Shown: positions 1 to 5,136 of the stretch, piece after piece
Position numbering within the stretch: the first letter of the stretch is position 1
How the letters are laid out: every line of letters begins with the position of its first letter
Program-made: the position numbers and the translations under genes
Notes under the pieces: generated by a model
What the model saw: only the letters and a program-made list of their open reading frames with translations
Databases searched by the model: none
Told to the model about the DNA's origin: nothing
Assembly (NCBI GenBank): GCA_021200395.1
Contig: JAJQGQ010000172.1
Location: 1-5,136 of the forward strand
Length of the DNA stretch: 5,136 nt
From: Erysipelotrichaceae bacterium
GTDB taxonomy: Bacteria; Bacillota_I; Bacilli_A; Erysipelotrichales; Coprobacillaceae
Direction: 5' to 3'

Positions 1-1568
1 CTATTAAAGATGCTCATTTTTTATCTTATATGAAAAATGAGCAGTATCAAAAATATACTTATAATATTAAAGCCCAATTATTATCAGCTAAATGGAATGG
101 TATAGAAATAAATGGTTTATCATTTGATTTACAATTAGCTTCTTATATTTTAAATCCTAGCCTCAAAGATGAAATGAAATATATATGTGATTACTATGGT
201 TATACATCATTACAATATGAAGAAGAAGTCTTTGGTAAATTATCAAAGAAACATATTCCTGAATTAGACCTATTAGCTAAACATACAGTTTCTAAAGCAA
301 AAGCTATTTATGAACTTAAAGATACTGTTATTGACAAACTCAAAGCCGAACAACAATATGATTTATATCAAAATATTGAAATACCAGTAACATTTATCCT
401 TGCTAAAATGGAATTTGTCGGGGCAAAGATAGATAAATCAGTACTTCAACAATTAGATATTACTTTTGATCATCAAATCAAAGAAATAGAAGAAGATATT
501 TATACTTTAGCAGGAGAAAAATTTAATATTGCTTCACCTAAACAATTAGGCGATATCTTATTTGTTAAATTAGGGTTACCATATGGTAAGAAAACCAAAA
601 AAGGTTATTCAACATCAGCTGATATATTAGAAAAAATCGAAGATAAACATCCAATAGTGCCTTTAATACTACAATATCGTCAATTAACTAAATTATCTTC
701 TACCTATATTAAAGGTCTTCAAGAACAAATTTTCCCTGATGGAAAAATCCATACCATCTTTAATCAAGCTTTAACACAAACAGGAAGATTATCTTCTATT
801 GAACCTAATTTACAAAATATACCAGTTAGACAAGAAGAAGGAAAACTCATTCGTAAAGCTTTTATTCCTAGTCATGATTATTTAGTAACATTTGATTATT
901 CACAAATAGAATTAAGAATATTAGCTCATTTAGCGAAAGTCGAATCATTGCAGAAAGCTTTCTTAGAAGATAAAGATATCCACACACATACAGCTGCTTT
1001 AGTCTTTAAAGTACCTGATGAAGAAGTGACTCCTAATATGCGTAGACAAGCAAAAGCTGTTAATTTTGGTATTATTTATGGTATGGGAGAATTTAGATTA
1101 TCTAAACAGATAGGTGTTTCTTTAAATGAAGCAAAAGAGTTTATTAGAAGATATTATGAAGAATATCCAGAAATTAAGACATATATGAATCAAGTAGTTG
1201 AAGATTGTAAAAGAGATGGATATGTTTCAACAGTACTCAATCGAAAACGTTATATTTCTACAATTAATGATAAAAATTATGTTGTAAGAGAACAAGCTAA
1301 ACGTTTTGCCATGAATTCTCCTGTTCAAGGAAGTGGTGCTGATATCTTAAAATTAGCCATGATTAAAGTAGATGAGTTGATGAAAGAAAAACATTTGAAA
1401 TCAGAAATGATTATTCAAGTTCATGATGAATTAATCTTTGATGTGTATGCTGAGGAACTAGAAGAGATGATGAATATCATTAAATCTGCCATGGAGAATG
1501 CATTTAAGATGGATGTGCCATTAAAAGTTGAGGGTGCTTATGCGACTAATTGGTATGATTTAAAATAA
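1..1568 (+). CDS. polA: DNA polymerase I, family A (5'-truncated by window edge)
   Basis: This is the C-terminal part of DNA polymerase I, the repair and Okazaki-fragment-processing polymerase. The frame is open to base 3, so the Met at base 30 is internal and the true start lies outside the window. Residue numbers below count from that Met. Residues 1 to about 110 are the end of the 3'-5' exonuclease-like domain and about 115-512 are the polymerase. Visible polymerase motifs are TGRLSS..PNLQNIP (R253), motif A DYSQIELR (D289, E294), the O-helix RRQAKAVNFGIIYG (R339, K342, F346, Y350) and motif C QVHDE (H465, D466, E467). The protein ends WYDLK, as Bacillus-type Pol I does. By-eye alignment puts Q16 and K89 at two catalytic exonuclease aspartates (E. 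coli D424 and D501), so proofreading is probably lost. F346 is the Phe type that disfavours dideoxynucleotides. The 5' nuclease domain is not in view. fmt follows after 12 nt, with no terminator between them. Identification is very secure. Confidence 0.97.
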   Translation, partial: IKDAHFLSYMKNEQYQKYTYNIKAQLLSAKWNGIEINGLSFDLQLASYILNPSLKDEMKYICDYYGYTSLQYEEEVFGKLSKKHIPELDLLAKHTVSKAKAIYELKDTVIDKLKAEQQYDLYQNIEIPVTFILAKMEFVGAKIDKSVLQQLDITFDHQIKEIEEDIYTLAGEKFNIASPKQLGDILFVKLGLPYGKKTKKGYSTSADILEKIEDKHPIVPLILQYRQLTKLSSTYIKGLQEQIFPDGKIHTIFNQALTQTGRLSSIEPNLQNIPVRQEEGKLIRKAFIPSHDYLVTFDYSQIELRILAHLAKVESLQKAFLEDKDIHTHTAALVFKVPDEEVTPNMRRQAKAVNFGIIYGMGEFRLSKQIGVSLNEAKEFIRRYYEEYPEIKTYMNQVVEDCKRDGYVSTVLNRKRYISTINDKNYVVREQAKRFAMNSPVQGSGADILKLAMIKVDELMKEKHLKSEMIIQVHDELIFDVYAEELEEMMNIIKSAMENAFKMDVPLKVEGAYATNWYDLK

Positions 1569-1580
1569 TAGGAGGATTTC

Positions 1581-2519
1581 ATGAAAGAAAGAATAGTATT
1601 TATGGGTACATCTACTTTTTCTTTAGAAGTATTTAAGATGCTCATGGAAGAAGGGTATAGGATTGTAGGTGTAGTGACACAACCAGATAAACGTGTAGGA
1701 CGCAAAAAGACACTTGCTATGAGTGAGGTTAAAGAAGAAGCATTAAAATATGATATGCCTATTATTCAACCAGCTAAAATAAGAAATGATTATCAAGCCA
1801 TCTTAGATTTAAAACCTGATATGATTATTACGGCAGCTTATGGTCAAATCATACCTAAAGCGTTACTTGATTATCCAAGACTAGGATGCATTAATGTCCA
1901 TGCATCATTATTACCTAAATACAGAGGTGGAGCCCCAGTGCATCGATGCATTATTAATGGTGATCATATGACAGGTATATCGATTATGTATATGACAGAG
2001 AAGATGGATGCAGGCAATATTATTAAACAAGAAAGAGTACCTATTTATGATGATGATAATGTAGGAATACTTTATGATCGTTTAAGTATTATAGGAGCTA
2101 GTTTATTAAGGAAAACATTACCTTTTATCATCGATAAAGCTAATGATAGTATTCCCCAAGATGAATCGCAAGTGACTTATGCATATAATTTAACGAGAGA
2201 AGATGAAAAAATCAATTGGAATTTGACATCTAGACAAGTCTATAATCAAGTGAGAGGAACCAATCCTTGGCCAGGATCATATTCTACTTATAATAATAAG
2301 ATTGTTAAAATATGGAATGGTAATTATCAGGTAAATGATAGTTATCAAAATATCGAAAACGGAACGATTGTTGACATAACGAAAACGACTATAGGTGTTA
2401 AAGTATCTGATGGTATTTATTCTATTACAGAATTACAAGTTGAAGGTAAGAAGAAGATGCTTGTTAGAGATTATTTGAATGGGCATTGTATGTTTGAATT
2501 AAATACGAAGTTTGAATAG
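1581..2519 (+). CDS. fmt: Methionyl-tRNA formyltransferase
   Basis: Fmt transfers a formyl group from 10-formyltetrahydrofolate to initiator Met-tRNA in the cytoplasm, preparing it for bacterial translation initiation. The 312 residues match the usual family length (about 310-315). An N-terminal formyltransferase Rossmann-like domain spans about 1-185 and a C-terminal OB-fold-like tRNA-binding domain about 205-308. The start FMGTSTFSLEVF, the loop PDKRVGRKK (35-43) and the signature NVHASLLPKYRGGAP (105-119) are diagnostic. The expected catalytic triad is present as N105, H107 and D143 (in MDAGNI). The ATG at 1581 has an ideal AGGAGG at 1570-1575, 5 nt upstream. It sits directly behind polA and is probably cotranscribed with it. 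The usual partner gene def (peptide deformylase) is not adjacent in this window. The last codons and the TAG stop form the left arm of an intrinsic terminator. No defect is visible and the call is very secure. Confidence 0.97.
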   Translation: MKERIVFMGTSTFSLEVFKMLMEEGYRIVGVVTQPDKRVGRKKTLAMSEVKEEALKYDMPIIQPAKIRNDYQAILDLKPDMIITAAYGQIIPKALLDYPRLGCINVHASLLPKYRGGAPVHRCIINGDHMTGISIMYMTEKMDAGNIIKQERVPIYDDDNVGILYDRLSIIGASLLRKTLPFIIDKANDSIPQDESQVTYAYNLTREDEKINWNLTSRQVYNQVRGTNPWPGSYSTYNNKIVKIWNGNYQVNDSYQNIENGTIVDITKTTIGVKVSDGIYSITELQVEGKKKMLVRDYLNGHCMFELNTKFE

Positions 2520-2538
2520 GAGCATAGCTCCTATTTTT
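2515..2538 (+). terminator. Rho-independent terminator of polA-fmt, overlapping the fmt stop codon
   Basis: AATAGGAGC (2515-2523) pairs perfectly with GCTCCTATT (2527-2535) across the 3-nt loop ATA, and the stem runs directly into a T run ending at 2538. The left arm includes the final Glu codon and the TAG stop (2517-2519) of fmt, so the hairpin forms only after the ribosome clears the end of the gene. It closes the polA-fmt transcription unit. Confidence 0.9.
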
Positions 2539-2569
2539 ATTAGTGTTTATTTTAATTTTAATTTTGCAG

Positions 2570-2612
2570 AAATCAATATTTTTGCTTGTTTAACTTCGTT
2601 AAGTATTGATTT
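2570..2612. repeat. Imperfect hairpin in the fmt-pdp gap
   Basis: AAATCAATA (2570-2578) is the exact reverse complement of TATTGATTT (2604-2612). A second small stem, TTAAC-TTC-GTTAA, sits inside at 2590-2602. The + strand continues into a T-rich stretch (2617-2628), but not immediately after the stem, so it is not a classical terminator. Function unknown; it may be part of a decayed element together with the adjacent direct repeat. In AT-rich DNA a 9-bp inverted repeat could arise by chance. Confidence 0.4.
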
Positions 2613-2632
2613 GAGGTCTTTTTTATTTAACT

Positions 2633-2656
2633 GTCCATTTTACAGGGTCCATTTTA
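2633..2656. repeat. 10-bp direct repeat GTCCATTTTA, possible insertion-sequence end remnant
   Basis: GTCCATTTTA occurs at 2633-2642 and again, identically, at 2647-2656, separated by CAGG (14-bp period). The layout TGTCCA...ACAGGGTCCA resembles, from memory, the terminal sequences of some IS3-family (IS150-group) elements of Firmicutes. No transposase reading frame, matching opposite end or target duplication is visible in the window. The repeat is certain, but the IS interpretation is only a guess. Confidence 0.4.
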
Positions 2657-2689
2657 AAAAATTTATATCATATAATTGCAACTAGTTTT

Positions 2690-2864
2690 GAAGTTGCTAT
2701 TGAAGGGGATATAGAATCAAGTATTACATTTACAAATATTTATATTGAAATCATTGAGGAGGAAACATAAGACTAGTGATGATAGTCATATTCTTGGATA
2801 TAGTTTATTAGCCATGATATCTTTAGCATTTATTGTAATCTTTAGAAAGAGAAGATATGAATAA
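2690..2864 (+). pseudogene. 3' fragment of a pilin-like, sortase-anchored surface protein, frameshifted
   Basis: Two adjacent reading frames together encode the end of a Gram-positive wall-anchored protein. In the first frame, 2690-2770, the peptide contains SSITFTNIY followed by a Glu-rich linker and then TAA. ITFTNxY is typical of the last strand of Cna_B or streptococcal pilin isopeptide-linkage domains. In the next frame, from 2772, comes TSDDSHILGY, a hydrophobic segment (about LLAMISLAFIVIF) and the positive tail RKRRYE before TAA at 2862-2864. This is the organisation of a sortase sorting signal, with TSD in place of the usual TGD. Removing the single T at 2768 joins the two frames as EEET-KTSDDS, so one inserted base explains the break. 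The open frame reaches back only to 2615, where TGA precedes it, and no start or N-terminal region remains. The full-length parent would have been hundreds of residues. It is a non-functional remnant with its own terminator downstream. The homology border before 2690 is uncertain. Confidence 0.75.
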
Positions 2865-2869
2865 TGGGG

Positions 2870-2902
2870 AAATCGGAGCTTTGCACTGATTTTTCTTTTT
2901 TT
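2870..2902 (+). terminator. Intrinsic terminator behind the surface-protein remnant
   Basis: AAATCGG (2870-2876) pairs with CTGATTT (2886-2892), including one G-T wobble. After a single A/A mismatch GC pairs with GC around a TTT loop (2880-2882). A T-rich tract, TTTTCTTTTTTT, runs from 2891 to 2902. It lies 5 nt after the pseudogene stop and would have ended its transcript. It also insulates pdp from upstream transcription. Confidence 0.75.
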
Positions 2903-2905
2903 GTG

Positions 2906-2914
2906 TGTTATAAT
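2906..2914 (+). promoter_or_regulatory. Extended -10 promoter for pdp
   Basis: TGtTATAAT is a perfect -10 hexamer (2909-2914) with the TG of an extended -10. The -35 position at 17-bp spacing (2886-2891, CTGATT) is a poor match and lies in the right arm of the preceding terminator, so recognition would depend on the extended -10. The predicted transcript starts near 2921, only about 16 nt before the pdp ATG. Confidence 0.65.
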
Positions 2915-2921
2915 TGGTTTA

Positions 2922-2927
2922 AGGAAG
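2922..2927 (+). promoter_or_regulatory. Shine-Dalgarno of pdp (decides the start)
   Basis: AGGAAG at 2922-2927 lies 9 nt upstream of the ATG at 2937 and 15 nt upstream of the in-frame ATG at 2943, favouring 2937. The longer TTG start at 2901 would lie in the terminator T tract, upstream of the predicted transcription start. Confidence 0.6.
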
Positions 2928-2936
2928 TGGATTTAT

Positions 2937-4238
2937 ATGTATATGGTAGATTTGATTCAAAAGAAGAGAGATGGTGGTATATTATCGGATGAAGAGATTC
3001 ATTTTATGATAGATGGATATACAAATAATAGAATACCAGATTATCAGATGAGTGCTATGTTGATGGCTATTTGTTTTCAGGGTTTGAATAAGCATGAAAC
3101 AGTTGTTTTGACTGATGAGATGCTTCATAGTGGTGATATTATTGATTTAAGTGAAATTGATGGTATTAAAGTCGATAAACATAGTACTGGTGGCGTGGGT
3201 GATAAGACATCATTAGTATTAGGACCAATGGTTGCTGCTTGTGGTTGTAAGGTTGCCAAGATGAGTGGTAGAGGTTTGGGTCATACTGGAGGTACTTTAG
3301 ATAAGCTAGAATCGATTCCTGGGCTTCATGTTGATGTGTCTAAGCAGGATTTTATTAAACAGGTGAATAGCTGCCATTTGGCGATTATAGGCCAATCTGG
3401 AGAGCTTGTGCCAGCTGATAAGAAGCTTTATGCTCTTCGTGATGTTACAGCAACTGTTTCTTGTATTCCTTTGATAGCATCAAGTATTATGTCTAAGAAG
3501 TTAGCTTCTGGAAGTGATACCATATTACTAGATGTAAAATATGGTGAAGGAGCTTTTATGAAGACTAAGGAAGATGCTAAAATATTAGCTCAAACAATGA
3601 TAGATATAGGTAAGTCTTTGAATAAAGATACAAGAGCCTTGATATCTAATATGAATGAACCATTAGGAAATGCGATAGGAAATAGTCTAGAAATAAAAGA
3701 AGTGATTGATACCCTTAATGGTCATGGACCTAAAGATCTATTAGAATTATGTTTTCATGCAGGTAGTCAAATGCTTATGCAAGCACATATTGCTGATAAT
3801 GAAATAGTAGCTAGAAAGATGTTACAGGATGCTATAGATTCTAAGAAAGCATTAAGATGTTTACAAGCAATGGTTAAAGCTCAAGGTGGAGATGATGCTT
3901 ATATTACACATCCTGAATTGTTCCCTAAGACTAAGGAAGTTATTTCTATTAGAAGTCATTCTACAGGTTATGTCAAATCATTGAATGCTTTATCATTAGG
4001 TATTGTTTCAATGAAACTCGGTGGTGGTAGAATGGTTAAAGAAGATAGTATTGATTATAGTGTTGGTTTGGTATTGAATAAGAAGATTGGTGATTTTGTA
4101 AGTAAAGATGATGTTTTACTTAAAGTATATACTAATACTGGATTGTCTAAAGAGTTGGCAGATAATATATATGATGCATATGAAATAGTTGATGAATATG
4201 TGAATAAGCCAGTATTGGTAGAAGACATCATGAAATAG
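2937..4238 (+). CDS. pdp: Pyrimidine-nucleoside phosphorylase
   Basis: This enzyme cleaves uridine, deoxyuridine or thymidine with phosphate, giving the free base and (deoxy)ribose-1-phosphate in cytoplasmic pyrimidine salvage. Started at ATG 2937 it has 433 residues, the same length as the Geobacillus enzyme as I recall it, and begins MYMVDLIQKKRDGG in register with that family. The family signature SGRGLGHTGGTLDKLE is at 110-125. Phosphate-loop residues lie in DKHSTGGVGD (K81, S83), and the expected substrate residues are R168 (ALRDVT), S183 and K187 (SSIMSKK). The C-terminal PYNP domain is at about 340-415. K108 sits where E. coli thymidine phosphorylase has a Met (IPMISGRG). This, and overall similarity, favour a broad-specificity Pdp over DeoA, though a thymidine-specific enzyme is not excluded. 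The gene has its own promoter at 2906-2914. It ends in tandem stops TAG-TGA, and a SIS-family regulator follows after 87 nt. No deoC, cdd or transporter gene is in view. Confidence 0.93.
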   Translation: MYMVDLIQKKRDGGILSDEEIHFMIDGYTNNRIPDYQMSAMLMAICFQGLNKHETVVLTDEMLHSGDIIDLSEIDGIKVDKHSTGGVGDKTSLVLGPMVAACGCKVAKMSGRGLGHTGGTLDKLESIPGLHVDVSKQDFIKQVNSCHLAIIGQSGELVPADKKLYALRDVTATVSCIPLIASSIMSKKLASGSDTILLDVKYGEGAFMKTKEDAKILAQTMIDIGKSLNKDTRALISNMNEPLGNAIGNSLEIKEVIDTLNGHGPKDLLELCFHAGSQMLMQAHIADNEIVARKMLQDAIDSKKALRCLQAMVKAQGGDDAYITHPELFPKTKEVISIRSHSTGYVKSLNALSLGIVSMKLGGGRMVKEDSIDYSVGLVLNKKIGDFVSKDDVLLKVYTNTGLSKELADNIYDAYEIVDEYVNKPVLVEDIMK

Positions 4239-4254
4239 TGAAAAAATATTTTCA
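4239..4254. promoter_or_regulatory. Inverted repeat TGAAAA-N4-TTTTCA, candidate operator
   Basis: TGAAAA (4239-4244) and TTTTCA (4249-4254) form a symmetrical 16-bp site starting directly after the pdp stop codon, in the spacer before the RpiR-like gene. Spaced A-run/T-run palindromes suit dimeric helix-turn-helix regulators. That it binds the product of the next gene is inference, and the composition makes chance occurrence possible. Confidence 0.4.
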
Positions 4255-4266
4255 AATTCAAAAAAA

Positions 4267-4292
4267 ATACTATTTTTCCTGAAAAATAGTAT
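4267..4292. promoter_or_regulatory. Perfect 12-bp inverted repeat over the regulator promoter
   Basis: ATACTATTTTTC (4267-4278) is the exact reverse complement of GAAAAATAGTAT (4281-4292), separated only by CT. Its right end shares the first base of the TATAAT at 4292-4297. Two roles are possible. One is an operator at which a dimeric regulator, perhaps the following gene's product, would block the promoter. The other is a hairpin in RNA. An 8-A run precedes it on the + strand with no T run after it, so it looks like a terminator only for transcription on the minus strand. Its ability to end pdp transcripts is therefore doubtful. Confidence 0.65.
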
Positions 4293-4297
4293 ATAAT
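4292..4297 (+). promoter_or_regulatory. -10 box TATAAT upstream of the SIS regulator
   Basis: A perfect TATAAT lies 28 nt before the ATG of the regulator. No good -35 is seen at 16-18 bp spacing (for example ACTATT at 4269-4274) and there is no extended-10 TG, so the promoter may be weak or activator-dependent. Readthrough from pdp is an alternative source of transcript. Confidence 0.45.
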
Positions 4298-4312
4298 AGT
4301 AAATATAGTGTT

Positions 4313-4318
4313 GGAGGA
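4313..4318 (+). promoter_or_regulatory. Shine-Dalgarno of the SIS regulator (decides the start)
   Basis: GGAGGA at 4313-4318 is 7 nt from the ATG at 4326, an ideal spacing. It lies inside the region that would be coding if the in-frame GTG at 4308 or TTG at 4311 were used, which argues for ATG 4326. Confidence 0.8.
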
Positions 4319-4325
4319 ATTGTAT

Positions 4326-5078
4326 ATGGATATAATGTTAGCAAGAATCTTAAAATTTTTAAATGGCTATTTAGTTAATGACTATATGTTTCGTATTGGT
4401 TTATTTATAGTTAGTCATTATGTAGATATGGAAAATTATGATTTGAATAGATTTATGTCAGAAGGAGATTTCACAAAAGAAGAGGTCTTAGATTTCTGTA
4501 AACATTTAGGATATGATAATTATGATGATTTTAATCAGAAACTTGTTTCTGATTACTTAGTACGTGCTCAACAAATTCGTTCTAGAATGTTAGGTATGTC
4601 AGCTGAAAGCTTTTTAGATAGGTTAGATGATGGTTATGATAAACCAGCACTTATTAAGCAATTAGAAGTTATTACTGATAATATTTTTCAAAAGAAACGT
4701 ATTATATTAATAGGTGCTTTATATCCTTTAAGTATTGCTGTTGAGTTTCAAACTGATATGATTAGCTTTGGTAAAGATGTTGTCCAATATCATCACTCAA
4801 TCGATAATATAGAGTTTAATAAGAATGACATTATTATCTTTATCAGTGCTACTGGTAGAGCTTTAAATAATTATCTTATGGATGAAAAGTCAGCAAGTAT
4901 GAAAGATTCACAAATTATCTTAATAACGCAAAATGAAAAATATAAAGATAACAATGATGTAGGTGCTGATCAAGTTTTATTGGTACCTGGACAAATCGGT
5001 GGTATTAGTTTTAACTATCAAATTATGACTATGTTTGATATTATACGTATCTATTACTATCAAAAATATTACTTATAA
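4326..5078 (+). CDS. RpiR/MurR-like transcriptional regulator with divergent SIS domain
   Basis: This is a predicted cytoplasmic DNA-binding regulator of 250 residues. The N-terminal region, about 15-75, has the HTH_6 pattern of the RpiR family. In particular EEVLDFCKHLGYDNYDDFNQKL resembles the recognition-helix stretch usually read as TVVRFCKKLGYxGFxEFK. A SIS (sugar isomerase) fold spans about 118-222, with a first strand and loop KKRIILIGALYPLS, then FGKDVVQY, then the central strand NDIIIFISATGRAL and a later QIILITQN. In typical members the ligand loops read roughly GxGxS and SxSGxT; here they are GALYPLS and SATGRA, so the phosphosugar ligand may be changed or lost. The ATG at 4326 is chosen because a strong Shine-Dalgarno precedes it and overlaps the earlier GTG option. 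Two inverted repeats lie just upstream, consistent with autoregulation. The adjacent pdp suggests, but does not show, a link to nucleoside or pentose-phosphate metabolism. The family call is fairly secure, the target and ligand unknown. Confidence 0.75.
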   Translation: MDIMLARILKFLNGYLVNDYMFRIGLFIVSHYVDMENYDLNRFMSEGDFTKEEVLDFCKHLGYDNYDDFNQKLVSDYLVRAQQIRSRMLGMSAESFLDRLDDGYDKPALIKQLEVITDNIFQKKRIILIGALYPLSIAVEFQTDMISFGKDVVQYHHSIDNIEFNKNDIIIFISATGRALNNYLMDEKSASMKDSQIILITQNEKYKDNNDVGADQVLLVPGQIGGISFNYQIMTMFDIIRIYYYQKYYL

Positions 5079-5136
5079 AATACGGTAATTCAAAATAATT
5101 TGGGGTTGCAAAGATTTTAATTATCAAATTAGATGG

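Noticed and set aside
2521..2686. Long + strand open frame from the fmt terminator into the gap
   Set aside because: It begins inside the terminator, has no start codon with a ribosome site, and its product is low-complexity Phe/Ile/Asn-rich sequence.
2756..2811. Shine-Dalgarno-like GAGGAGG followed by ATG at 2779
   Set aside because: The spacing is too long and the ORF has only 10 codons. The purine run encodes the Glu linker of the surface-protein remnant.
2901..2936. TTG start giving pdp 12 extra residues
   Set aside because: The TTG lies in the terminator T tract upstream of the -10 box. The family N-terminus matches from ATG 2937, which has a Shine-Dalgarno.
4055..4261. 68-codon minus-strand ORF
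   Set aside because: It lies antisense over the conserved C-terminus of pdp, has no Shine-Dalgarno or recognisable domain, and is a composition shadow.
4308..4325. GTG start giving the regulator 6 extra residues
   Set aside because: The extra codons contain the strong GGAGGA ribosome site that serves ATG 4326.
5096..5131. TAATTTG/CAAATTA inverted repeat and a TTGCAA-like -35 after the regulator
   Set aside because: The 7-bp AT-only arms are 22 nt apart with no T run, and the matching -10 is poor. It is at chance level for this composition.

Overview
The window is AT-rich DNA (by eye well below 40% GC) from a low-GC Firmicute. It uses the standard genetic code: tryptophan is TGG and TGA is used only as stop. 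The protein sequences and a decayed sortase-anchored surface protein with a TSDDS-type sorting signal suggest an Erysipelotrichia-like gut bacterium (Coprobacillus/Catenibacterium type). That placement is inference, not proof. All intact genes are on the + strand.

Layout: (1) bases 1-1568 hold the 3' two thirds or so of polA (DNA polymerase I), open at the left edge. (2) Bases 1581-2519 hold fmt (methionyl-tRNA formyltransferase), 12 nt behind polA with its own strong Shine-Dalgarno. A strong intrinsic terminator whose stem starts inside the last fmt codons closes this pair. (3) Bases 2520-2936 are a 417-nt gap without an intact gene. The gap contains a hairpin and a 10-bp direct repeat of possible IS origin, the frameshifted 3' end of a pilin-like, cell-wall-anchored surface protein, that pseudogene's terminator, and an extended -10 promoter. 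(4) Bases 2937-4238 hold pdp, a full-length pyrimidine-nucleoside phosphorylase of 433 aa. (5) An 87-nt spacer carries two inverted repeats and a TATAAT box. (6) Bases 4326-5078 hold a divergent RpiR/MurR-type regulator (helix-turn-helix plus SIS domain). (7) Bases 5079-5136 hold nothing I can identify.

PolA and Fmt are housekeeping functions (DNA repair and Okazaki-fragment processing; translation initiation). Pdp salvages pyrimidine nucleosides by releasing base and (deoxy)ribose-1-phosphate. The neighbouring SIS protein belongs to a family that senses phosphosugars, so a link between the two is plausible but unproven. The palindromes immediately upstream of the regulator are candidates for its own operator.

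I see no undescribed multi-gene system here. The points most worth a second look are the surface-protein fossil with a single-base frameshift, the paired palindromes in front of the regulator, and the non-canonical sugar-phosphate loops of that regulator. Two gene starts (pdp and the regulator) are set downstream of the longest possible ORF, for reasons given in the entries.
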